Origin: Gammaproteobacteria bacterium | GTDB lineage: Bacteria > Pseudomonadota > Gammaproteobacteria > Chromatiales > Chromatiaceae | Assembly (NCBI GenBank): GCA_024227135.1 | Contig: JAAELC010000243.1 | Span: 1-48,923, forward strand | Length of the DNA stretch: 48,923 nucleotides | Direction: 5' to 3' | Part shown: in pieces, positions 27,319 to 35,399 of the stretch | How the letters are laid out: each line of letters begins with the position of its first letter | How positions within the stretch are numbered: the stretch's first letter is position 1 | Notes under the pieces: generated by a model | Told to the model about the DNA's origin: nothing | Databases searched by the model: none | The model's input: the letters and a program-made list of their open reading frames with translations, nothing else | Translations under genes and position numbers: made by a program

Positions 27319-29793
27319 ATGACATCCAACGAACCAACCGAAAGCCCCCTTCCGGCAATGCCCCCGTCCATCAAGGATGGGGAAGCTACCCGGCGCATAC
27401 TCTATGACCTGAGACACTTCCATCTGGGAGATCCCACCACCCGGGTTCGCCTGGAGGTTCTGGATAAAGATTTTCTACCGGCCCTGCTCGCGCCTTACCG
27501 GGACGCATCGCGCCTCCAGTACGACTACCCTCTGTATCTGCATCCACCGGAAGCTGGCTACGGGAACGAGGAAGGGACTCACCTGGCCCAGCCGGTTGCC
27601 GGTTTCCTGGAAGCTGCCGTGGACAATTTCGCATCCGGGGTGGATAGCGCCAGAATATTGAAAGACAATCTGCAGCGGCTGGAATGGGCAATCAGAAAGC
27701 GTCTGTTCGATGTCGATATTCCTGTGGAAGCCGGTCCACTGCTCCGTGAAACCAGCGAAGAAATGGTGGCCCAACTGGCGCTGGATGCCGACAGCACCCA
27801 GATGCTGAAAGCCGATATCGAACAACTGCTGGCGGTGGTTCCCGACACTGGCCAGTTCCTTGCGTACGGCCATTATCCGGCGATTCACCTCATGATTCAC
27901 CTGCTTCGCAGCCGGTTGATTCCAAGGCACAATCGTTTCTTAAGCGAGATCGATAAACTCGCCCAAGGCCTCGAGAAACTGCTGCAGATCGAAAAAGAGA
28001 AATCCCTAGAGTCCCTGGAACCTGCCATGGTGCGCGAGGCGATAGGGCCTTCGTCAGGAATGTTCAACGCCGCTGCCCTGTCTGAAGTGATGGACCATTC
28101 CCAAGGCTCGATGGGCATGTCTGAAGAACGGCGCCGACGTATCGAACAAGCCCTCCAGACCCTGAAATCCTATGAGATGGAGCCTGTCCTGGTCAGATTC
28201 GTTCACCTGGAAGGAATCGATGAAAGCATTTTCAGTACCATCCCCGGATTCGAATCCATCACTACGGACAACCCCTGCGTGCGGGCCAAAGAGTTGTTTG
28301 ACCAGGAAGCGGCACGGCTTGCCGAAATATTTTCCGCAACCCGTATAGCGAAACTGGAAATCGACAACCGCTACGACGAGGCCATTCACGATCCCTGGTT
28401 CGAAAGTTTTAACTGGGAGGCGTTTTCCCAGGAGGAACTGCTGCTGGTACCTGCCGTAGTCGCACTGGAAACCGCACTGAGGGCAGCGGGCAGCGCCATG
28501 CCGGATTTTTCAAGACTGCTCAATTCCGGCCGTCCCGTACAAATTCTTATCCGAGTGCTGGCTCACGCCAATCCGGGCAGGGATACCGACACAGATCCTT
28601 TCGCCCATTTTCGAACCGAACTGGGCTATCTGGGAATCAGTCATCGGCAGGCCGTGGTCAGTCAGACCTCAGCGGCACGCCATCAGCATTTGCTGCATCA
28701 ATTCTCCACTGCCCTGAAAACCACCCGCACCGGGATGCACATGATCAATGTGGGCCTTCGGCCGACTGGTCAGGATCTGGGCCTGAACGGCTGGTTGGTA
28801 GCCGGCGCGGCACTGGAGGGACGAGCCCACCCATTCTTTCAAATCAATCCCGCTGCCGGAGACAGCTTCGCAGACCGGATGGATTTCAGCGACAACCCCC
28901 AGCCGAAGAAGGACTGGCCGCTGCACCCATTCAGCTATCTGGACGACGACGGTCAGACAGTCAGCAGTGAACTTGCATTTACTTTCGCGGATTACGCCCT
29001 GTTGATTCAGAGGCTGAGAGAGCATTTCGTCCCGGTACCCCTGGCCTGCGACAGCGAGTTGTTGCTGCCGGTGGCAGAGTATCTGGCAATGCCGGAAGAG
29101 GAATCCGCACAACACATACCTTATGTATGGGCAATCAACAGCAACGGAGAACTGCGGCAACTCGCGGTGACCCGCACCCTGATCCATGCCTGCCGGGACC
29201 GCTTGAATTTCTGGCGGAGCCTTCAGGAAATGGCAGGTGTACGCAGCCGTTATCTGGAACTCGGCATAGCCAGGGCCAGGCAGCAGATCAACGCCGCGGC
29301 GGAAGCCGAAAAAGCCCAACTGCAGGAAGCACACCAGGAGGAGATCGAGCAGGTGCGGGCAGAAGTGGCCGGTGAGGTCATGGGGCGCTTGACCGGGGTA
29401 TTAATGGGTATGGACTTAACGACCGGAGGTATGAATCTGTCCATGGGATCGGTGGTGACAAGCCCCGCTCCTGAAGAAGAGACGGTTGATAGTCTGGAAC
29501 CGGATGCCCCCCCCCAGACGGAAGTAGCTGAGGAAACCCTGGGCTTCGACGAGCCATGGGTGGACAGCCCCCTTTGCACAAGCTGTAACGACTGCCTGAT
29601 GCTCAATCCCCTGCTGTTCGTCTATAACGATAACAAACAGGCGGTGATCGCCGATCCTTCCGCCGGAACCTTCGCCCAACTGGTAGAGGCCGCTGAGTTC
29701 TGTCCCTCCAAGTGCATCCATCCGGGCAATCCCCAAGACCCGACGGAAGCAGGCCTGGACGATTTGATCGAACGTGCGCAACCATTCAACTGA
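27319..29793 (+). CDS. Rnf-associated PFOR-domain-VI-like protein with C-terminal ferredoxin motif
   Basis: An 824-aa protein I cannot name. The N-terminal half (1-370) is mostly helical and unrecognised. Residues about 376-700 align by eye with the C-terminus of the 1512-aa protein downstream: LLNSGRPVQIL against LLNSGIPVKIL; RTELGYLGISHRQAVVSQTS against a similarly spaced stretch; RAHPFFQINP against RAFPLFRYDP; and FWRSLQEMAG against SWRMLQELAG before a coiled coil (AAAEAEKAQLQEAHQEEIEQ). This region corresponds to the TPP-binding domain VI of PFOR, but the GDG...N signature is absent. A C-terminal iron-sulfur motif follows: Cys753, 756, 759, Cys795 (CP) and Cys799. It heads the Rnf operon, so an electron-transfer role with ferredoxin/Rnf is likely but inferred. 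Confidence 0.7.
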   Translation: MTSNEPTESPLPAMPPSIKDGEATRRILYDLRHFHLGDPTTRVRLEVLDKDFLPALLAPYRDASRLQYDYPLYLHPPEAGYGNEEGTHLAQPVAGFLEAAVDNFASGVDSARILKDNLQRLEWAIRKRLFDVDIPVEAGPLLRETSEEMVAQLALDADSTQMLKADIEQLLAVVPDTGQFLAYGHYPAIHLMIHLLRSRLIPRHNRFLSEIDKLAQGLEKLLQIEKEKSLESLEPAMVREAIGPSSGMFNAAALSEVMDHSQGSMGMSEERRRRIEQALQTLKSYEMEPVLVRFVHLEGIDESIFSTIPGFESITTDNPCVRAKELFDQEAARLAEIFSATRIAKLEIDNRYDEAIHDPWFESFNWEAFSQEELLLVPAVVALETALRAAGSAMPDFSRLLNSGRPVQILIRVLAHANPGRDTDTDPFAHFRTELGYLGISHRQAVVSQTSAARHQHLLHQFSTALKTTRTGMHMINVGLRPTGQDLGLNGWLVAGAALEGRAHPFFQINPAAGDSFADRMDFSDNPQPKKDWPLHPFSYLDDDGQTVSSELAFTFADYALLIQRLREHFVPVPLACDSELLLPVAEYLAMPEEESAQHIPYVWAINSNGELRQLAVTRTLIHACRDRLNFWRSLQEMAGVRSRYLELGIARARQQINAAAEAEKAQLQEAHQEEIEQVRAEVAGEVMGRLTGVLMGMDLTTGGMNLSMGSVVTSPAPEEETVDSLEPDAPPQTEVAEETLGFDEPWVDSPLCTSCNDCLMLNPLLFVYNDNKQAVIADPSAGTFAQLVEAAEFCPSKCIHPGNPQDPTEAGLDDLIERAQPFN

Positions 29794-29810
29794 GAAGAAA
29801 CGGGTCAACC

Positions 29811-29945
29811 ATGTGCGACCTCTGTTTTTATTCACTCACACTGACAGCTGGCCATCGGCTGTGGGACTCTTCCCTGTGTGGCTGGACTGCGCCTGAACTG
29901 AAAGCATCGGTTGAAGCCGGGCAGATCGGTGGCGCCCATGGGTGA
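29811..29945 (+). CDS. Small CxxC protein (44 aa) before rnfB
   Basis: Starts MCDLCFYSLTLTAGHRLWD and ends GQIGGAHG. It begins 17 bp after the preceding gene and overlaps the rnfB start by eight bases, the typical fit of a real operon member. CDLC could bind metal or be redox-active. No family recognised. The ribosome-binding site is weak (GAAGAAACGGG), so it may also be only a leader for rnfB translation. Confidence 0.45.
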   Translation: MCDLCFYSLTLTAGHRLWDSSLCGWTAPELKASVEAGQIGGAHG

Positions 29946-30813
29946 TGATCTGCTGGTTTTTCTCAAAGCGCCGGCGATCATGACCGGTATCGGTCTGTTC
30001 TTCGGTGTCATACTGGCGCTGGCGGCGAAGGTTTTTCGGGTGGAGGAAGACCCGCGGCTGCAACGGACCGAAGAGCTTCTGCCGGGCACCAACTGTGGTG
30101 CCTGCGGTGAACCGGGGTGTGGCCCTTTCGCCGCAGCTCTGGTCCGCGGCGACGTCAATCCCGGCAACTGCACCGTAGCCAGTGGGGACGTCATCGCATC
30201 GATTGCCGATTTTCTGGGTGTGGATGCCGGGAGCAGGGAGAAGCGATTGGCCCGCCTGCATTGCGCTGGAGGACAGGCCCAGGCCTTTCAGATCGCCGAA
30301 TACCGGGGATTCGAAAGTTGCCGCGCGGCGGCATTGGTTTCCGGTGGGGGTAAAGGCTGCTCCTGGGGGTGCCTGGGACTGGGTGATTGCGAGCATTCCT
30401 GCACTTTTGACGCGATAACCATGAATAGCAACAGCCTTCCGGTAGTGGATAGGGAACACTGCACCGCCTGCGGAGATTGCGTCGATGCCTGCCCCAAAGA
30501 TCTGTTCGAAATCGTACCCGAAGACCAGAAACTGTTTGTACAGTGTAATTCTCCTCTGGATGGTACGGCGGCTACCGCGCTTTGCTCGGCAGCCTGTGAT
30601 GCCTGCGGGCGATGCGCCGCCGATGCGCCTCAGGGCCTGATCGAGATCAGGGATAACCTTCCCGATATCGATTACCGATCCCAGCTGCCGGTGACCCCGG
30701 ATGCAACCCGTCGCTGTCCGACCGGTGCGATACAGTGGATCGAGGGTAATCAGTTCTCATCGGCATCAAATTCGCAACGGCCCGGTATTCCAGCCGGTTC
30801 GACTTCAAGCTGA
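29938..30813 (+). CDS. rnfB: Rnf complex subunit B (ferredoxin-type)
   Basis: A 291-aa subunit, longer than the roughly 190-aa E. coli RsxB. One N-terminal membrane helix (about 8-30) leads to the RnfB cluster domain CGACGEPGC (Cys53, 56, 61 and 78). A 2[4Fe-4S] ferredoxin domain follows (CSWGCLGLGDCEHSC and CTACGDCVDACP). An extra C-terminal ferredoxin-like unit then has CDACGRC and a lone distant CPTGAI: the fourth Cys of the first motif is Ala, and three cysteines of the second motif are gone. That pattern leaves ligands for one cluster. It passes electrons between ferredoxin and RnfC/D/G. ATG at 29938 is preferred to the in-frame TTG at 29911. Confidence 0.92.
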   Translation: MGDDLLVFLKAPAIMTGIGLFFGVILALAAKVFRVEEDPRLQRTEELLPGTNCGACGEPGCGPFAAALVRGDVNPGNCTVASGDVIASIADFLGVDAGSREKRLARLHCAGGQAQAFQIAEYRGFESCRAAALVSGGGKGCSWGCLGLGDCEHSCTFDAITMNSNSLPVVDREHCTACGDCVDACPKDLFEIVPEDQKLFVQCNSPLDGTAATALCSAACDACGRCAADAPQGLIEIRDNLPDIDYRSQLPVTPDATRRCPTGAIQWIEGNQFSSASNSQRPGIPAGSTSS

Positions 30814-30832
30814 CAACGGAGAGCCGGTGCCC

Positions 30833-33800
30833 ATGCTCAACGATATCGCTGTACGACTTTATCGACGCTTTTTCTGGAAACCCGGAGCCGGCAAGAACGA
30901 TACATCCGCCAACAGCGCCCTTGATGGTAATAGCGCCGCCGTACTCACGGAAGCGGGTATCTGCTCCGCAGCCTGCCTGACCGGCAATGGGTCACCGGCG
31001 GAAAACCTGTGGCGGCAATTGATTGGTGATCGAAAGCTAAACGCCTTCGGTGATCGGCTTCAGGCGCTTGAAAGCGAGGGTCCCCGGGGCGCCATCGCCG
31101 CAGCCGCGGGTTATGCCCTGGCGGGCCGGCGCTGCACGGTGTTTCTATCCGGAGCCGATCTGGCAGGTTGCCCGGATCTGCTGAGCGACATTGCCGACCG
31201 GCATCTCCCCATGGTGATTCATGGAAGCAATCAGTCAGCCGCCCAGGGAAGCAGTCATGATACCTCCCACCAGATCGTCGACAGCGGCTGTTTCATACTC
31301 TATGCCGCCAACGTTCAGCAGGTGGCGGATTTATCGCTGATTGCGCGCAGAGTTGCTGAAACCGCCCTGATTCCGGGGGTTCTGCTGATGGATGGAACCG
31401 CCACAGCCAACTCCGCCCAGGAGCTGTCATTCTTCGAAACATCTGTGGTGACTGAGTTTCTGACTCCTCCGGACGGGGAGATCCCCTCCCCGTCCCCGGC
31501 GCAACAACTGCTGTTCGGTGAAACCCGTCGTTCCGTCCCCCTGTGGCACGACCCGGGCAACCCCATGCTGTCCGGCTCACGATTGGGGTCAGCGGCCTTT
31601 TCCCTGGGGGCGGCAGGTCATGGCCCCTATTTCAAAGCGCATCTGAACGACATCATCGATCAGGCCTGTGAACGCTTCGCGGAATTAAGCGGCCGACACT
31701 ATGGATCCCTCTCCATCTATCGCGTGGAGGATGCGGATCGTATCGTTCTTATTCAGGGGTCAGCCGTTGAACCGGCCCGGGCGGCAGCTGACCACCTGCG
31801 ACAACACCATGACATAAAGACCGGGGTCATCGGTATCCGCTGCCTGCGTCCTTTCCCGGCCGCCCGGTTACTTGAACATCTCTCAGGAAAGTCGGATGTG
31901 GTGGTCATGGAACGTTCCGACACCGGGCTTGCCGCACACACGCCCCTGCTTGGGGAAGTCCGAGCCGCCCTGGCCAAGGCCCTGGAAAACAAACGATTCG
32001 GTGGTCAAACCCATCCCGGTTACCCGGAGCTGGAGACCCAACAACTGCCTCGCCTCCATTCGGCGATATACGGAATGAGCGGTGCGCCACCCCGGGGTGG
32101 CGATCTGGTCGATTTCCTGGGTAACCTGGACCAGCGTAAGAATTCAAAAGACAGCACTTTTCTGGGCGTCAGCTTCTACAGTTCCTCTGCCGCCCACCCC
32201 AAACGACAAGTGCTGCTCGACCAGATACGCCGTGCCTATCCCCACATCGGGGAATTGGGACTGCAATCCCAACGATCCGACCCTGACCTGACAAGTGACG
32301 ATGCGCTGACTGTGGATGTCTGCCGCCTTTTCGGGCGGGGTGCCACCGGGCTGACAGCCGAGGCTGCCGCTCTGCTGCAGCGAACTGCGGGAGGTATCAT
32401 ACGCACGTTACCCGGACTGAAAGAGAACGATTGTGCCGGTTGGGTCACCGATCAACTCTATCGGGCGCCCGGGGGTCCGGGATATCCCGGAGCGGGTGCA
32501 CCCGTGGATCTGGCTTTGATTACCACACCGGACAGGGTCAATTCCCTTCCCGCACCAGACTTTCTCCGTGATCGGAGTACCCTGCTTTTGGTCGAGAAAC
32601 CAAACGATCGGGAAGTCTGGCCGCAGTTCAACAGAAATTTCCGTCGTCTCGCCATGGAACGTCAGTGTGTGATTTACCGGCTGCCGGAACCGGAGTTCCG
32701 CACCCTGTCCTCCGGCAGCCTCGATCCCCGCGAAGAGGAACTGGATGATGCCTACCTGTTGGGCGGACTGTTTGGCGTGCTGACCGAAAACGGCATGATC
32801 TCAGTTGCCCGTCCCCGAATTCTATCCGCCTGGGAAGAAAGCCTGTCCGGGGCGGATGACCAGCAGCGCGGCGCTCTGCTGGCCGCCTTCGATAACGGGA
32901 TGAAAGCACCGGAACGGCTGAAACCAGAGGCGGTTCAGGTTGGCGATATGGCTGAACCTGCGCCTTGGGACGACACCCCACCCCTGGCGGTGCGCCAGCT
33001 CGGCAGTACCGCCAACACTTATGACAGCCTTCCCCGTTTCTGGGATCAGGTGGGTGTTCTGTATCGCAACGGCGAACAGGATGATCTGACCGTTGATCCG
33101 TTCATGGTGATCGGCGCGATCCCTCCCCTGACATCCACTTTTCGGGATCTGGGTGATCTTCACCGGGAACTTCCCGTCTTCGACCCGGCGGCCTGCACCG
33201 GTTGTGGCGCCTGCTGGACGGCCTGCCCGGACAGTGCCATCGGAGCCAGCCTGTTGACCCCCACGGCCCTTCTGGATGATGGTATCCGTCGAGCCGGTGC
33301 CGATGCCGTTCGCCAGGTAGCCTCCAAACTGGCCTCACGGATCGGCAGCCTTTGCAGCGAAGGCCTGGGAGGCAAGGAAGCGGGGGCGCTGGTGGGAGAA
33401 GCCTGGGCCTGGCTGGAACAAAAGGCGCCCCTTCCCGACGCCCGCCGGATCCCGCTGCAGAACGGTATCGACGAGCTGGTTAGAGCATTCGGCAAGCAGC
33501 CTCTCGCAGTGACAGATGCACTGTTCCAATCACTGGAAAAAAAGAAAAAAGGCGATGGTGCCCTGCTCTCGCTGGTGATCAATCCCGATACCTGCAAGGC
33601 CTGCGGGCTTTGTGTTCAGACCTGCGAGGACCAGGCTCTCAGCCCAGGCCCCCGTTCTCCCGACCTGCTTCAGGAAGCCCGCACACTCTGGCGTTCCTGG
33701 GAAGAGATGACGGGCACCCCCGCTGCTCTGATCGACAAAGTCACCGCAGAAGGAAACCTCGACCCACTGGCTGCGCGCCTGCTTTCCCGGGAGAGTTCGC

Positions 33801-35371
33801 GACTTCTCGCAGGAGGAGACGGCGCAGAGCCGGGTTCCGGGGAAAAGGTCACACTCCGCCTGGCCCTGGCCGCCATGGATTATCGTCAGCGGCCCAAAAC
33901 CCGTGGTTTCAGTCGGAGCCTGGGAGAACTGGAAGAGCAGTTGCGACAAGCCATTCGGGAAACGCTGTCGGAGGCGCTGCCCTCCGATGACCTGAATCTA
34001 CTCACCGAGAACCTGCGGGATGCCGGCAGCCGTCTCCTGGAGATGGCTGCCGGTGACGAAAACAGCCAGCTCAACCAGCTGGTGGAACTGGCACGCAGCC
34101 TGGATGCTGCGCGGCAGCATCTTCCTGGTGAAAAAGGGGACATCGAACCCTCGGGGCTCAGCCTGGTAATCTCACCCGGCTCAATCTCCCGATGGGCCTG
34201 CGCCTTCCCCAACAACCCTTTCCACCTGCCGGTGACCCTGGATCGAAGCGGTGACGCCGCGCAGCTGGTATCCGGCCTGGCTCAGGGCCAGCTGGTAGAC
34301 CTGCAGAATTATTTCGCCCTTCACCGCAAGGCCCGACGACTGCTGGACTCGCCAGACAAGACGGGCAGTGATAGCGAGATACCAACCTGGACATCCCTCA
34401 CAGAGGAGGAACGGGCGGCCTGTGCCCCGGTCATTCTGGCAGGAAACGAGCTCGAACTGGGCGGACGTGGTCTTGCTCAGGTGATCTGGCTTCTGAATTC
34501 AGGAATACCGGTCAAGATACTGATCATGTGTGAAATGGATCTTGGCCTGGACAACCGTGCTCATCGGGCGGGCCAGACACCCGCCATGGCAGACCCCCGT
34601 ACCGATCTGGGGCTGATGGCCCTTGCCCAGCGCAACGCCTTCGTTGCTCAATCCTCGTTTGCCGAACCCCGGCATTTCTGCAAAACCCTGGACGAAGCCG
34701 TGAGTTTCGACGGCCCGGCGCTGATTCGTATTCACACTCCCAGCCCGTCACGCCACGGATTTCCCACCCACCAGACAATCGAACAGGCGCGCCAGGCGAT
34801 CCGTTGCCGGGCCTTTCCCCTGTTTCGTTACGATCCCTGCAGCAAGGGCGTATTCGGTACCCGGGTATCTCTGGAAGGTAATCCCGCACTGCAATCCACC
34901 TGGGCGGAAGATCAGAATGAAGATCCCCTCACACCGGCATCATGGGCCTTTGGAGAGTCCCGTTTTGCCGGTCACTTTACCCCGGCAGGAGAGGACGACG
35001 AAACCCCATTGGCACTCCACGAGTGGCTGCTTGCAGATGAGCCCGACCAGGCACGAACCACCCCGGTACAGGCGCTGTCCAGCGAGCATGCAGGAACCGG
35101 CACCTTCCGGATCTCACCGGAGCTGGCAAAACGCTCCCTGTCCCTGAGCCAGAGCTGGCGCATGCTCCAGGAACTGGCCGGCGTGGTGACCCCTTTCACG
35201 GAAACGGTCAATCGGGAAGCAGAACAACGGGTGGCTGGGGAACATCAGGCAACGCTGGACCAGCTGCAAGCCGACCATGATTCAGAACTGGCCGCCCTCA
35301 AAGAAGGATTGCAAGGCAGGATTGCCGAGCAGATCCAGGAACGGCTGCTGGTGCTGGCGGGTTACAAGTGA
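30833..35371 (+). CDS. Giant PFOR-like protein lacking TPP and substrate motifs, inside the Rnf operon
   Basis: A 1512-aa protein from the ATG at 30833 (GGAGAG nine bases upstream; 19 bp after rnfB). It follows the pyruvate:ferredoxin oxidoreductase order. A domain-I-like part (about 40-190) has ESEGPRGAIAAAAGYALAG. A domain-II-like part (about 305-375) has IRCLRPFPAARLLEHL, and a domain-III/gamma-like part (about 440-600) follows. A 2[4Fe-4S] ferredoxin has Cys788, 791, 794, 798 and Cys921, 924, 927, 931. A domain-VI-like part spans about 1198-1330, then a C-terminal coiled coil. The key motifs are altered: YPITP is CLTGNGSP, the TARA-like Arg is gone, and GDG...N reads AGNELELGGRGL...CEMDLGLDNRA. 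TPP-dependent catalysis therefore seems lost. It is probably a redox scaffold feeding Rnf; this function is inference. Confidence 0.8.
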   Translation: MLNDIAVRLYRRFFWKPGAGKNDTSANSALDGNSAAVLTEAGICSAACLTGNGSPAENLWRQLIGDRKLNAFGDRLQALESEGPRGAIAAAAGYALAGRRCTVFLSGADLAGCPDLLSDIADRHLPMVIHGSNQSAAQGSSHDTSHQIVDSGCFILYAANVQQVADLSLIARRVAETALIPGVLLMDGTATANSAQELSFFETSVVTEFLTPPDGEIPSPSPAQQLLFGETRRSVPLWHDPGNPMLSGSRLGSAAFSLGAAGHGPYFKAHLNDIIDQACERFAELSGRHYGSLSIYRVEDADRIVLIQGSAVEPARAAADHLRQHHDIKTGVIGIRCLRPFPAARLLEHLSGKSDVVVMERSDTGLAAHTPLLGEVRAALAKALENKRFGGQTHPGYPELETQQLPRLHSAIYGMSGAPPRGGDLVDFLGNLDQRKNSKDSTFLGVSFYSSSAAHPKRQVLLDQIRRAYPHIGELGLQSQRSDPDLTSDDALTVDVCRLFGRGATGLTAEAAALLQRTAGGIIRTLPGLKENDCAGWVTDQLYRAPGGPGYPGAGAPVDLALITTPDRVNSLPAPDFLRDRSTLLLVEKPNDREVWPQFNRNFRRLAMERQCVIYRLPEPEFRTLSSGSLDPREEELDDAYLLGGLFGVLTENGMISVARPRILSAWEESLSGADDQQRGALLAAFDNGMKAPERLKPEAVQVGDMAEPAPWDDTPPLAVRQLGSTANTYDSLPRFWDQVGVLYRNGEQDDLTVDPFMVIGAIPPLTSTFRDLGDLHRELPVFDPAACTGCGACWTACPDSAIGASLLTPTALLDDGIRRAGADAVRQVASKLASRIGSLCSEGLGGKEAGALVGEAWAWLEQKAPLPDARRIPLQNGIDELVRAFGKQPLAVTDALFQSLEKKKKGDGALLSLVINPDTCKACGLCVQTCEDQALSPGPRSPDLLQEARTLWRSWEEMTGTPAALIDKVTAEGNLDPLAARLLSRESSRLLAGGDGAEPGSGEKVTLRLALAAMDYRQRPKTRGFSRSLGELEEQLRQAIRETLSEALPSDDLNLLTENLRDAGSRLLEMAAGDENSQLNQLVELARSLDAARQHLPGEKGDIEPSGLSLVISPGSISRWACAFPNNPFHLPVTLDRSGDAAQLVSGLAQGQLVDLQNYFALHRKARRLLDSPDKTGSDSEIPTWTSLTEEERAACAPVILAGNELELGGRGLAQVIWLLNSGIPVKILIMCEMDLGLDNRAHRAGQTPAMADPRTDLGLMALAQRNAFVAQSSFAEPRHFCKTLDEAVSFDGPALIRIHTPSPSRHGFPTHQTIEQARQAIRCRAFPLFRYDPCSKGVFGTRVSLEGNPALQSTWAEDQNEDPLTPASWAFGESRFAGHFTPAGEDDETPLALHEWLLADEPDQARTTPVQALSSEHAGTGTFRISPELAKRSLSLSQSWRMLQELAGVVTPFTETVNREAEQRVAGEHQATLDQLQADHDSELAALKEGLQGRIAEQIQERLLVLAGYK

Positions 35372-35399
35372 GTTTTCACATCCAAATGGGATTTCCGAA

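Noticed and set aside
30833-35371. A functional pyruvate:ferredoxin oxidoreductase (nifJ)
   Set aside because: The TPP and substrate motifs are replaced, and the protein is about 300 residues longer than typical PFOR.
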